The notes under the pieces are model-generated. The model was not told the origin of the DNA. It was given only the letters and a program-made list of their open reading frames with translations, and made no database searches. From positions 5,831-69,830 of the forward strand of contig MU270082.1 in assembly GCA_021432635.1 (NCBI GenBank): a stretch of 64,000 nt of DNA. The letters run 5' to 3'. The stretch comes from Thozetella sp. PMI_491. Taxonomy: Eukaryota > Ascomycota > Sordariomycetes > Chaetosphaeriales > Chaetosphaeriaceae. Made by a program: the position numbers and the translations under genes. The first letter of the stretch is position 1. Each line of letters starts with the position of its first letter. Positions 50,650 to 62,900 of the stretch are shown in pieces.

Positions 50650-51892
50650 CTTGCTTGACTGACGATACAATCTTGCAATTTCGGGTTCATTCTGATTCGC
50701 GATCTTCGTTTCTGAGTGTAGGAGGCTGTTCCTGGATGCTTTAGCTTCCCCCTTTAAGGGGTAACTGTGGGTCTAAGTAGTTGAGTAAACATAGGAGCTT
50801 TGTGGAGCCCCACAAGATTAGCCCATTTTCTCTCGGGATACATATTCTACCTGTAGGAATGCGTGATGTTGTATCTGCGATGGTGATCCTCTACATGAAG
50901 GAAAGAAGAGATGCAACCTGTGAGCTGAGAATCATTGGGAGGGAAGCATTTTGTCGCCATCACATCAAAATAGCAGATGCTCTGAAGAGGGGGAGGGGGT
51001 TAGGGTTAGCGTGTACGTATGCCTGGGGATACAAAGTGCAATTGCATACTTGCTTAGGTAGTTAGATAGCCTGTGTAGATTGCGATCGCTAAGAATCACT
51101 AAAATATTATTGTTGAAACTTAGCTTCGTGAAGTTGCCATGGATGATACGCCCCCGCAAGAAAGCAATTCGGGCATTGTCGCTAAGCCCTTGTAGGTCTT
51201 CGCTTCGCAGTTACTACTACAAGCTCCTCCGTCTTGGAGTCTACTTCCTTTGATAATTCCCTCGCTACCAACGGCCTGATCAAGATAGTAATTTGTGGCC
51301 ACAAATATTAGTCTCTACCATCCTCGATCTGAACCCTCAGCGGGACAACAGGCTGGCGTTGCTTGAGGGACCGGCGAGGCTCTCGCCAAGTCTCTGGTCG
51401 TTCGTTGGACTACTATCACTATTGGAGCCCTCAACGGCTAAACCCTAGTACTTTTCTCTTAATCTGAGCCTCAATGTTCGATCAAACTTCCAGGGGGCTT
51501 TGAGAAATTTTACCCTTAAGGCTATCAGGAGCATCAACACCTCCTTGTCGCGCCTTCTCTTTCCCTAGACGATATCTTTTTCCAACGGTTCATGTAGTCA
51601 CAACAGTAGAGGGTGAGCATAAAAAGTGGGTAGTATTCACTTTGAGCATACTGACTTGTACTTATAACATAGTTTTCCTGCTTATACGCACTTGCCTAGG
51701 CCCCCCGTGACTCATGCCTCTAGATATGCACATACATCGCGAGGCTGGAGGAATCCGGACGGCAGAGGGACGTTTCCTATCCCCCCTCAATATCTGCACA
51801 TTCTCGATAAATAGCCTGGGACTGCACGTGATGGCATGGGTGTGCCGCTATAAGCTGGCATGTAAGTGCAACTGTTTGTGGCGCAACCCCGA

Positions 51893-51946
51893 GTAACAAA
51901 GTAACAAAGTAACAAAGTAACAAAGTAACAAAGTAACAAAGTAACA
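51893..51946 (+). repeat. 8-base minisatellite, GTAACAAA x 6.75
   Basis: Six exact copies of GTAACAAA run from 51893 to 51940, followed by a partial seventh (GTAACA). No interruption is seen, so the array is probably young and length-variable. Confidence 0.95.
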
Positions 51947-52568
51947 ATGGCGCGCCAAACCTGTGACCTGGGGGTTTCCCGCGTTTGGGCACGTGCGGCA
52001 GGGACAGCAAGGCACAGTATTGTACTGTGAAGATTTCTGCAAGGAGGCCCAGGTGGCTTACCGGGGGCTTTGTTATCTGTATGTACCTACGAAGTAGTCC
52101 GTAAGCTGGCGGGCCATGCTGGAGATAACAGGCACCCCTGCTCTGCTGTGCTGAGAAACAGCCAGCAGGGCCAAACTCATTGATGCTGCTTGGGAGCGCA
52201 CTTCTTTCGGCTTAGTTTCTGTTCATTTGCCGCCCTGTGAGGCGTGTCGCAGGGCCAGCGGGCAGCGGTCCGTGTCCTCGCCTCTTCAGTCGGGGTAATT
52301 AGGAGTTGGACGAGGCGGGGCGGGCATCCAGCAAGAGAAATTACCTTAGGCAAGATCGGCTTGCCATGGATAAGCAATGATAAGGCAGCTGAAACCGCGG
52401 TGTATTGTTATTTCAGAAATTAGAGGAATGATATGTTGGTGGGTGTAAATATTGGCGAGAAGCATCTGACCAGGTGCTCTATAGATTTTCGTCCGTAGTC
52501 CAGAACTCTTCTCTCTCTCTCTATAGCCTGTAACTTCCGATGGCGTTCCATAGGGGGCCGTTTAACTC

Positions 52569-52817
52569 CTAGTTTCCCCTCCCTCTGGTTGTTTCTTTCG
52601 AAGTAGCGCTATTGCGGGTGGAATTGCTCTTACGGTTGGTAGATTGCGACGTGATACGAACGGGGCTTGCTTCTTGTGGTTTCCGGGTGCGATTATGCTC
52701 CCTGTGCCTCGGGTTAATTTCCTTGGTATTCTGTGTGCTGCGGGACTCAGAAGAAGCTTCACACGTTTCCATTTTGTCCTTGGAGGACTCGCAAATGCAA
52801 GAGAAAAAACTCCCCAT
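52569..52817 (-). CDS. Small hypothetical protein with a myristoylation/palmitoylation-type start
   Basis: An 82-residue frame with ATG in a good context (GCCATGG). The start MGSFFSCIC fits the N-myristoylation pattern (Gly2, Ser6) with Cys7 and Cys9 placed for palmitoylation, as in small membrane-tethered proteins. The rest is polar and basic (Ser, Thr, Arg, Asn, Lys), with no other domain. No homologue is recognised and it may be a chance frame, but the start is unusual enough to record. The frame is open upstream to 52955, but the Met at 52817 is preferred because of this motif. Confidence 0.3.
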   Translation of the reverse strand: MGSFFSCICESSKDKMETCEASSESRSTQNTKEINPRHREHNRTRKPQEASPVRITSQSTNRKSNSTRNSATSKETTRGRGN

Positions 52818-53794
52818 GGCGGGCAACGTTGAGCGTCGGTCAATCTCGAGCTGCGGCAGCAGGCGCACCGAAATTGTTGAGTGAATGGCGGGGTTAACTT
52901 CGATCGTGTGTGGAAAGATCCCGGCGTCAGTTAATGCAATGAAGAAGTTGCACATTTGAGGGCAAACCCTTCCCCTGGGAGATGGGGCCTGCGTACGGGC
53001 GACCGGCTACAGCGAGCGAGGCTGCCCTGGCCGGGGTGCAGACACAAGTCAGCGCCATGGCGACAGCAGACTGTTGAGGTAAGGCAGAAGACAGGTCGCC
53101 CAGCAAGTTGTACCGCCAGGGGGGGCTCGAGTAGGCGGGACCTCAGGCCGACCAGGAATCCGTCAACACAATCCTCCTCCTTCGCCCAAGTCTATTCGCT
53201 CCTGGCATGAGCCAGAGGTGAAGAGAATCCATTCGGTGAAGGGCGAGTAGACAGCGACCGCGGTGGTGTTGAGGTCGTTGAGCAGATCTGGTACGGTACC
53301 CTGCCTGGCCGCCGACCACTTCGGGGCCAGAGACGGCGTCTCTCACCAAGGCCCTTGGCCATGCCCTCCGCGCCCCAACTAAAGCGCCGAATTCCCCCTG
53401 TCGTCTGGCATCCTCGCCTAGGCCGAACAGCTCTTTCCAGAGCTTCCCACGCCACACCGCATGGTCAACCAAATCGCCTGAGCCCTGCGAAGACGTCACG
53501 CAAAAAAAAAAACGCGCGCCTAGCAACCTCCTCTTCGGTAGTGAACGAGCCTACCTTGCAGTCAACAAAGAAATCGGCTCGCTTGTCGTTGGCGTGACGG
53601 GTGTCCCACTTGAGAGTCTCAGGCCAGCCTAAAACCGGCGCGTGCCGCTGTGGAGCGAGCCTTCAGCGCTAATCAACGGGACGGCGCGGCCCAAAAAACA
53701 AAAACCGCCGGGCCTTTCCACTTGGAATCCAGCTCCCCATACCAAGACCAGAGACAGTTTCTGTTGCTCCTCGCGCCGTTCCTTCTTCCCCTTT

Positions 53795-53800
<6 letters not shown>

Positions 53801-53830
<30 letters not shown>
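53801..53830 (+). repeat. 30-base poly-T tract
   Basis: Thirty uninterrupted T lie within a pyrimidine-rich stretch (53780-53840). On the minus strand it would be a poly-A tail, but no retroposed gene body is visible next to it. Confidence 0.85.
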
Positions 53831-56800
53831 CTTTTGCTTTGCCCGAATCGGGAGGACCACTGGTGCTCCCCTCACGCCTCCCCCTATTCCGTAATGGTCC
53901 AAAGCTCCACCAAACAGAAGGAACTCGCTAATGTAAAAATTGTTAGTGTCTGGCTTGGAAGGAAACACCTCAAGAAACGGGAGGTCGAAGACAGGAAGCC
54001 GAGGTAAAAGCGAGCCATCGCTTGATGGACAAAGGCCTTTAAAGGCCACCCCACTCACACCTTTGTCGGATGTGATAATGCCGTGGGCTGTTGGCCGTTC
54101 TCATTTGTCTCCCGTATGCAGAGTCCTAAACTGGGAGAGCATGACATTTCGCGTGGGGTGATGGCCAAGAACAGACGAGCCATGGGGAATTCATGCCACC
54201 CGAGCCGCCCAAGCGGGAGGTTCCATTATCTGCGTCGATGACGCGCTTGCTTCCTTCCGACCTGGGACTTGCGCCGGTGTATGTGCGTCCTTGGTCCATG
54301 CATGCATGGGACGTGGTGTTTTGGGGGGGGGGGGGCTTTTGGAACCCTGGCCCAACGACAGCCCAATGCGCGGCTGTCGCGCTTTGCAGAGTATTGAGAT
54401 GGTCTGGAAGACGAGGCAAGCTAGAGAGACGGATCGGCTAGGAGCAGCGTCGGGGGTCGTTCTGAGAAGAATTCGGTCGGTCTAGCTCACGGAGCGTCAT
54501 CGCGAGCGCCCTGGGGGAATGTGAAGCCATTCTTGCTAGAGCGCATCCGTCAGTATGCTTCAGGAGTAACAACTACCAGTAGACTAATGTCTGCAAAACA
54601 TTAAATCTGTCATAGGAAAAGAGATCGGTTATAGGAGAGTGGAAGAGGAATGGTGGTCGTCGAAGGAGTCGAAGGGGTGCTTGCCTCGAGTGCAGATGGG
54701 ATGGCGCATAGTCAAAGGAAGCTAGGTGACCACCTGAGAGGGGGCTCAGGTACCTTTTAAGCGCAAGGCCGAGCGTCTTTTCTTCACGGCCTTCTCTTCT
54801 TATCACTGGCTCGTACCCCTGGATCCTCCTGCTGACCGTCTCGTTGCTGGCTCCCCTTTCTCTCTGCCTACAATACTGTCTGTTACCACTCGAGTCCCTA
54901 ATTGTGCCTGTGAACACTTATCTCTTCTCCAAATTGACATGCTGGATTCCCGTGTCCTTCTTCTACCTCGCTGGTCTCATCATCCCAGACGCGATGGGGC
55001 GCTGTGCTACCTGCAGCCGGGTGTGACAGGCGGAAACAACTTTGCCCCATGACGGCTATTGAGCACTTCAAACCCTAATTCCAAGTCCTCTGCCATATTC
55101 TTGTCCGAGTCTGGCGCATGATTCTCTTGATGAGTGCAGATGCCTCGCTAACAGTTCTGTCCTGGTTCGTGCCATCGACTCAGAGGCGGCCCAACGGAGC
55201 CCGAAGCAAGCTCTAGAATGCCGCGAAGAAACGATACACAATACAAGTCTACCAGAAATAGCATTTCGATGAATGGAAGTATTTTCCCTAACTTCTCGTC
55301 TCCTTCTAGAGCCTCCTGTTCTTATCTCTTGTCACTACTGTGCGATCTTCTCCTCGGTTCAGCCGCGCGTCTTCCCAGCCACTGCCGTCGTCGAACAAAA
55401 CAGATTGTTCCATGACTCAATGGTCATTTGGTACGAATAATTTTCTTTAGCGTTTGGACTTACTTCTCCGTCTATCTCTTCCATACATTGAACGGGAGTG
55501 GGGGGAGGGGGACTGTTGCGGGTTCTTGGACTCAAACAGCGTGCGCGCTGGCAGAGACTTGTGCAGATTTGCGCTGACTTGGCTGGTGATGGATGGACTT
55601 CACCCGTAGGCCGTGGACTGGCCTCGTCCGTCTACACGAAGCGACTATCGAGTATAATACTCCGTTTCGTAACGCTCCTCCTCATCCGACCCTACTTCCT
55701 CCTCGCTGCGTCGGGCGTCCCGCTGTCGCCCCCATCACCGGCCCGACTAGGGCCTAGGGCCTTCGAGATCGCCCGGCTAGGCACATGTAGTGGAGTTGAT
55801 AACAAGCAGGGAAATCGAATGAGGCCTTCGGGTCCCGACATCGTGCGTTGTGGCTCGGGGTTCTATGCATCGAGGCTTAGGATGCAGCAGGACACCCCAA
55901 CCAGATTCGCGTAAACAAGCCCCCAAACGTAGGGGACAAAGTCCCAGATTCTTCCTTGACGGAGAAATTTGCATCTCTAGAAAGTCATGAGGCAGTGTTG
56001 CTCGTGTTACCTCGGGCCTTGGCGCGTGACCACCAGATCCGTCTCCTCTTCGGGGGGTCTGTCACGGCCCATCCCTTCCTCCCAGAAGATCCAGAGATCT
56101 AAAAGGAACCCCTGATTCAGTCATACTTACTCGGTGCCCTTTCTATTCTCTTGGAGTTCTTCAATCATCAATAAGCAAGCAGCCCGTTAGCCTCGAGTGT
56201 GTACCACGCTCCTCGGGTTCGACCAAAGCATGGAGCCGTAGCAATTCCTTGGACCACGCTCCAAGTTTTGCGGAGCTACCTTGCTATCCTCAGTTGGGCA
56301 CTGAGGCGGCCAAGGAGGGCCAGCAAACTGGCTGCAGCGGCGACGATGTTCCCATTCTTGCGTTGGTTGAGTGACCTTCCACACCATCTCGACGCTTAGC
56401 CAATGGCTCCTAGTGCTCACCCTCCACTCTGTGGTCTGGAAATAGGAAATAACTCGTTTTCTCTCTGCTTTCCGTATCTTCCGTCTTCTCCTTCTTCTCC
56501 TTAGTTCGCCTAGCGCCTCTGATCAGCATAGTTCCTGTCGATGGTTGTTGCCCGGCATCTTCCATTCCCGCCTGACGACTGCTTCCACCGCCCTTCTCTA
56601 AGCTCGACACCGTATCGCCTCGGCGTGAGGACCAGCCGCACTCCCCATCCATTGCCACGTCAGGTTCGGCGCTACGGATGTAGTGAGCGTAGCAGCGTCG
56701 GCCAAAAACAAGACCCCACGCATGCCATGCTCGCACCTCCGGCCTGCAGCTAGCCGCACCGTCCCTTCCTCCCAAGGCTGACCATGCAGAAGTTGAGCCT

Positions 56801-56989
56801 CACTCGATGGGTTTTCGCGATTTTTGGAAGCCATATGGCTAGGAAGCGAGGTTGTGGCTATGGTTAGGCTTCTTGCCCCCAATCTGATGCCTTCAGGCCG
56901 GATGTTCGGTGGACATGTATAGTGGGAGGTTCCCCTGGCCTGCGAAAACACACCATCCAGACGGCCAAATCTGCCTATTAGGATTTAGA

Positions 56990-58336
56990 ATGGCAGCGTT
57001 TGCACAAGATCAGAACCAAGCTGAGAAAGCTACTGTGGCTCTAGCCACCCCGGAAAGCTCGTGGCCTCGCTCTCCGACCTTCCGGGATGGCGGTTCTGGT
57101 GATGGAGAGCACCGAGAGAGTTTTGTGCCCCAGCATGCGTCTAATACAAATGTACCGCCGCTAGTTTCTCCTAGCGACGTACTTCAGGATGATTCGGCGT
57201 TCCGCTCTTCGACAAGAAGCCGGGGTTAGTGTGCCAGTCTCCAGTTCAGCGACATCATAGCGTTCGAGACTGACGTGAAACCAGGCGTATCCCCTAGGTC
57301 TTCTGATTCACAGTGTATGTTAGCCCTTCTCAATCCACCATTTTCTTCTCCGTTAATGGAAAATAAAGACAGGAACTACCCGGTTGGCCACCCTTTGTTC
57401 GCCAGACACCAAATCGATAGCCACAATGGGAGCTTCTTTCGAGCCTTCAGATATACCCGCCATCGACTGCTTCACTACCACCAAGGCCGAGTCGCATTTC
57501 TAACCAAAGGATTGATGGAATGGGAAGAACAAAACCAGGGTCACCTGAACTGTTTGACTACCGCCCAGAAGCGTCTCCCGGGTCAACTATACGTCCCGGG
57601 GGGTTACGATGTTTGGATTGAAGAGCTAGACCGAGCATTAAAGCAGTTCGGTGTGTAGCACTTCCATATATCATCACCAAATAGTTGTTACTTCGAATTT
57701 GCTAACCAGGAAGCCTGCAGATGAACTGCTTCTCCGTAACCGAGACATACAAACCCTCCATCGTGTTTCAGATAACGAGCGATTGCAGATGATGGAACAA
57801 ATCAGGTTGATTAAAGAAGACGGGTCGACTTGTCACATGTTTGACGCAGAATTGTATAAACTCTTGGACGACCAGGATGACGTGATCATCTGCACAAAGA
57901 AACAAGTTCACGCATCCCTTGACTGGCTCCTTTATTCCAAATGGTTTAATCGGCTCCTGGTATGTTTGTATTCCAACATGCGCCGAGGTCTGGGAACCAC
58001 TTTGCTTACATCAACTGTCCTCTCAAGGACAACTTGTTTCCTACCAAGGATCGTCGAGGACACATGCTCAAGCAAACCCGTATTGTTGGCTTCCTCAAGC
58101 TTGTTACTGTCATGACTGTCAATACCCTCTTGATCGTGCCTGTGATGCTCTTATACTTTGGTAATCTTTCCCAAGTACACTCGTGTTTAGTGGTAGTTAG
58201 CTTCACGTTTCTCTTCACCGGCGTCGTTTCTACCCGCAAAGATATTAGCCCATACGCTACCTTTATGGCGTCTGCCGCCTTCGTCGCTGTACTTAGCACA
58301 TTCCTTGCGCAGTTGCAGATATATACCGCGAATTAA
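56990..58336 (+). CDS. DUF6594-like membrane protein, copy 4
   Basis: Unknown function. Proposed exons: 56990-57224, 57285-57312, 57373-57650, 57721-57959, 58028-58336, about 362 residues. The N-terminal 80 residues are polar and disordered. The conserved region begins at about residue 88 (NYPVGHPLFARHQ), then FFRAFRYTRHRLLHYHQGRV, the DUF6594 opening helix. The intron after 57650 is phase 1 and that after 57959 phase 0, shared with copies 1-3. Next come DELLLRNRDIQTLHRV (the family's 'D-x-LLL...L.R' motif), a long charged helix, WFNRLL, then the basic pre-membrane stretch DRRGHMLKQTR. Three membrane helices follow (VTVMTVNTLLIVPVMLLYF, SCLVVVSFTFLFTGVV, FMASAAFVAVLSTFLAQL). This copy fits the DUF6594 pattern best. 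It aligns with copy 3 along its whole length and shows no break. Confidence 0.78.
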
Positions 58337-58719
58337 TGGAGGCCAATTTCATTGGAGATAAACAGGAGGATAAGGAGAGTAAACAAAAATGTGGTTACCA
58401 GGGACACATACACCCAGAGCCACCGCCCGCAAGCCATCATGTGAACACGATTCATTATGTAGCAAGTATTATGTTATCATGTCTCGAGATATAGACATGT
58501 TATGGGCTTTGTTTGCTTATCTAGGTCGCGAGCGGTGGCAAATAGCCCTTGATAGTTACTCAGTGCACTGCGGCGAGCGCAAGGAACAACGGCACCCGTC
58601 CAGGAGTCAGGATCGTCTAGTGAGCTATTGATGCTACCTACATATTTTGGAGTGTTCGGGTAAGGAAAATATGGCCTAATTTTGTAGTTAGCAAACAAGT
58701 ACTATAAGTACTATATGCG
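58337..58719. other. Spacer between DUF6594 copy 4 and the esterase remnant
   Basis: No gene is seen. It should contain the 3' untranslated region of copy 4 and the lost 3' end of the minus-strand esterase remnant. Confidence 0.5.
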
Positions 58720-59510
58720 GAGGTGGTATACCGGGTGCTAATCGGAGCGCCGTTAGTTATATTCCAGTGCTGTACAATGAGCCTGCTGGGAGGAACGCCT
58801 GTATCAAGCCAGCTCATGAGCGCGTCGTAGTAGTCAATCCTCCAGCCAACGGTACCGTTGATGTTGTATCCGACGTCGCTGTGTGTCATGCCGGGATATA
58901 TGAACAGCTGGTGGAAGCTCGAGGTCACGTCGTAGCCAACGTCATCGATAGTCTCCTGGAAGAGCTGGAGGTTAAACCCTGGAGCGACAACACCGTCTGC
59001 CCAGCCCTGGTAGTGCAGTATCTTGCCGTCCTTGTCTCGAAACACCTTCAGGGAGGTGAAATCGGCGGTGTAAATATCCTCCATGTACCCCATGCGGTAC
59101 GGGTCGACATCCCAGTCAAAGTCGGCAAGGGTCCAGTTCAGAGGCAGGTCGGCCTCGAAGGGCTGCGTTGCGGCTGAAGCCAGTGGCAAAGTCCGAGCCG
59201 CCGCTAGAGATGAAGGAGCTCCATTGCAGCTCAGAGCCCGGGAGCATGCGCCCCGGGACGAGCCTGTCGGAAAACGAGTTGGAAGGGTACCCGTACATGG
59301 CCCGTGCAGCCTTGACCTTATCCTCGTTGGCAAGGCAGCCGCCAGTGGTAGGGAGTAAGACGTTGCCGCATAGGATCTGGGCGGGATCAAAGCTACAGGC
59401 ATAGGACGCATCCAAGATACCGTCCACCACGCCGTCGTTACTATCACAGGCCGCCAGAGCGCCAGCATTTAGAGAGTAGAGGTCCGCTTTGGTGAGAATG
59501 AGATGTAAGA
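58720..59510 (-). pseudogene. Tannase/feruloyl-esterase family remnant (C-terminal half)
   Basis: Working relatives are secreted serine esterases of about 500-550 residues that cut gallate or ferulate esters of plant material. Here about 250 residues survive in two frames. The frame from about 59493 reads ALAACDSNDGVVDGILDAS and CSFDPAQILCG, a classic tannase segment; near 59170 the match moves to another frame (FEADLPLNWTLADFDWDVDP) with no splice sites there, so one frameshift is likely. It continues with HYQGWADGVVAPGFNLQLFQ, which keeps the catalytic Asp, and YPGMTHSDVGYN, which keeps the catalytic His; the family Cys after that His is Ser here. The N-terminal half with the nucleophile motif (GCSTGG type) is absent up to the tra1 3' end. 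It is therefore a truncated, shifted relic, not a working enzyme. Confidence 0.8.
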
Positions 59511-59965
59511 TAAGTCTATACCGCCTGCAAGCTACCAATGGGAACGGCAAAAACGACCGTACGCGATCCGGCTTATTCACGCGAACCATCGATAGAGACG
59601 TCAATGTAGGTGACATTGCCACAGATATAAAGCATATCATATCAGAACGGCATCGCATTACAATTTAATTAATACACACACAAGGCAGATGAACCCTTTC
59701 CACCGCCAGACTTTTCCTATGCCCCGGCGGTCATCCTGACCTCATTGATCAAGCACAAATTCCGCCTCGCCAGCGCTGCACCTGGCTACTAGACCTTTCA
59801 CCCCCCATTCCCTGCACCTCAGCGTAGGCGCCAAGCCAAAACCAAAAAGTATATCCGCTAGGATCCCCGAATTCCTCAAACTCCAGCGCTCGAAACCCAT
59901 GCCAAGTGGAAGAGACGAGAGTAAAAGAAAGAAAGAAAAAGCAAGAGACTCGCCGCTGCCTTGGT
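59511..59965. other. Spacer: 3' flank of tra1
   Basis: No gene is seen. The side near 59965 should be the tra1 3' untranslated region. The missing N-terminal half of the esterase is not found here. Confidence 0.5.
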
Positions 59966-62900
59966 TTACATGTACGGCATCCAGAGCGCGTCACACAAGG
60001 CTAGATTCATGGGGTTGACAGCCCTGGCAATCAGATCGATGACGGTCTGGTTGGCGGGCAGGTTGCCGGCGGGCACCTGAGCGAGGGCCACAGCCTTCTT
60101 GACAATCAGCTCGCTGTTGGTCTGCACCGTCTCGCGCAACTGCGTCTCTGAGAGGCTGTGGGCCCGGTGGCTGGTGGTGAACCAGAAGAACATCTCGTCC
60201 TTGACGAAGAGGGAGAGCGCATGCTCGAGGCGCTGCTCCGGCTCGGTAAGCACCCTTGCGATCGCCATGATGGCCGAGCTAAAGATGCCCTCGGTGGCCA
60301 GCGGGCCCATCAACGTTTGCAGGTTGGGGGTCAGGCGGAACGGAACAGGCTCTTGGTTGTGGAAGAAGGGCTTCGTCGGCGACAGCGCCGCCGTGAGCTC
60401 TGAGCCCCAGATGTTGCCCGTGCCGCGCGAGATATTGATCTTATGCGGGTACCGCTTATCGACGTGGAGGATGTAGGTGAGGAAGGTCAGCGCAGCCATC
60501 TGGTACGAGAACCGCCGTCGGAAGAGCCAGAACTCAGAGAATTCGGGGAAGGCGCCCTGGAAATACTCTAGTGCGATGTTGTGAGGCACGAGACGCTCCT
60601 GGATAGATGTGAGGACCTCGAGACGAGCGGTGACGGCTTGGTCGCCAGGTTTCTGTGCGATAAGGTTAGTAGGTGTTGCAAGCTGAAAAACTCTCTGGCG
60701 GCAACTTACCGGGCCCTTATTTTCGACAAGACCACGCAACTTCTCCATGGTGAAGAGGACCGGTTCGTCCTTGGACATGCCTTGGCGGCGGCAGTGATCT
60801 TCGAACACTCCCTGGAGGCTAATGTACGATGTATCTTCCTGCACAATTCGAATGTGCGGCGCCAGAGGAACCATTAGAGGTAGCGTGAACTGCAAGTCGC
60901 GCCGGCGAGTCTCCTTCTTGCTGCTCAAGGTTTGATTGAGCGTCCTGAATAGCTGCAGCATCCTCTCCTCCCGTCGGCAGTGCCTGGCCGCCGGGTTCTG
61001 GATAGCAAATGCGTGGATACTGCCATCGTGGCCGCGGATCTTCAGCCTCCTGTGGGAGAAGCCCACGGTCCGCACCAAGTCAACGTTGGGCAGGAACCTG
61101 TCGATACGGACGAAGTCCTGATTCTTATCCTTGAGCTGCAGGTACTGGCCAGGAATCTCCACGTCGTCAAACTTTTGGAAGCGGAACTCGCTGAGAACGG
61201 GCGCGAAGTGGAAGTAACCCTCCAGCGGTACGGGTGACCTCCGCCGGTCCAGTCTCTCTTCGAACTTGTCGCGCCACCGACGGAGCTTGTGGATGTACTC
61301 GTACATGGTCGGCTTGATCTTGACGAAGTCGTCCTCGAATGTAGGGCGGATGTGCGACGGTAGGATGGTCTCCGCAAATCGAGTGATGTTAGTCTCGGTC
61401 GCATTAGGAAGCTTCACGTCCTTGGCATACGACGCCGGCATACGGCTGACGTAGGCTAGGCCATCGTTCAGGAGCGCAACGATGAGCCTGTAAGCGTCTT
61501 CATCCGGCGGACACTTGAAATGCTTCTGGATCTGGTCCACCATGGTCTCCATCGAAAGGGCCAGCAGCGGGAAGGCTGTCTTCAGAGCACTCATAATCTC
61601 CTCGGTGTACTCCCACGGCGGCTTCTTCTGCCCGGGACCGCTCTGGTCGCCTTGGGCTGCCTCGTTGGCCGTAGCTGGGGTTGCTGCAGGTGCAGAGGTT
61701 CCGTTGGTCTCCCCTTCACTCTTAACTGGAGCAGCGCCATCCCCATTGGCAGTGGCCGGCCGGGATGAGCCGTCGGCTTTGAGAGCGTTCGGGGGTTCTT
61801 GCTTGGCCTGCTGAGGAGAGCTGCCGGCCTTCGCCATGGCCTGGGCTCGCTTCTTCGCCTCCTGTTGCTTCTTAGCCTCCTGGGTCTTCTTGATAGCCAG
61901 CATATCCTCGCGATTGGTCCGCAACTGGAAGTACAGGGCCTGCGGATAGCTCTTGGCAATCTTGACGAGAATGGTATGGACTATGCGAGCTTCCTTGTGG
62001 CTGAGTCCGGTGAGAAGCTGCGGAATGAACGTGATCCAGTACCAGACCCCGAGCTCGCCCTTGAAGTCGTCGAATCCGGCTGCGATGCTACCGCTGGCAT
62101 CGTCCAAGCTTAAAAGCCAGAGCATGCGGGAAATCAGCTTGCGCTGCTTGTGGTTCTTGTAGCTCGAGCAAGCCTGTAGGTAGCATGTCACAGCCTGCTT
62201 CGCTGAGGCAAAGTCCTTAGGGTCCTCCTTGAACTTCCGGTCATTGAAGTAGCCCCACTCCGCCCAGGCCTTCGCTGCTCCAATGTCGAAGTAGAGCGCA
62301 GTGCCGAACGCATCGTTGGCCTCGTCCTTGGACTTGAGCTTGTCTAGGAACATACCCTTGAGGGTGTAGAACTCGGCCTTCTGGGTGGTGCTGAAGTAGT
62401 TGAGGTTGGTGTTGTTGATCACATCCAGACCGCTGGTCAGCTCTTCCGGATTCTGGTAGTGACACTTGGCTTGCTCCCGTAGCTTTAAAAATGCTTCTTG
62501 AATCTCGATGTTGGGGAGGGTGTATATGCGACTGAGCTGGTTGATGCAGACGTCCGGTAAGCTGTGCTTTCTCGCGACCTTCGCGAACCGGTTGATGATC
62601 CACGCGGTCTCGTGGTACCCGCGGTAAGCAAATGAGGCGCCCGAGGCATTCTGATTCCCCTGAGGGAGCAGCTGCAGGTAGGTTCCGTTGATAAGACCAA
62701 AAATGTGCTGTCTCCAAGTGACGAGATCCTGCCAAGCGACGATATCGTCCCATCGATTGGGAAGACGCTCTCTCCACGCCCCTAGCAGCATCTTGAGCTC
62801 ACCCGACTTGACGTCGAGGTTGGCGTGAGTGGTGCTCGCAAGGCTGCTGCAGATGACGCTCGCGTCATGAAGCTCGACCAGCTGCTGGAAGTTCTGGAGA

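Larger units (their letters stand above)
50650..56989. other. About 6.3 kb with at most one small gene
   Basis: No known domain was found between DUF6594 copies 3 and 4. The stretch holds the GTAACAAA minisatellite (51893-51946), a small minus-strand ORF with a lipidation-type start (52569-52817), a 30-base T run (53801-53830), a 13-base G run (54323-54335) and many short open frames without recognisable motifs. The last few hundred bases should contain the copy 4 promoter; a weak TATAGT lies near 56922. Confidence 0.4.

Noticed and set aside
50997-51009. Telomere-like TTAGGG
   Set aside because: Only about two repeat units; too short to call an interstitial telomere.
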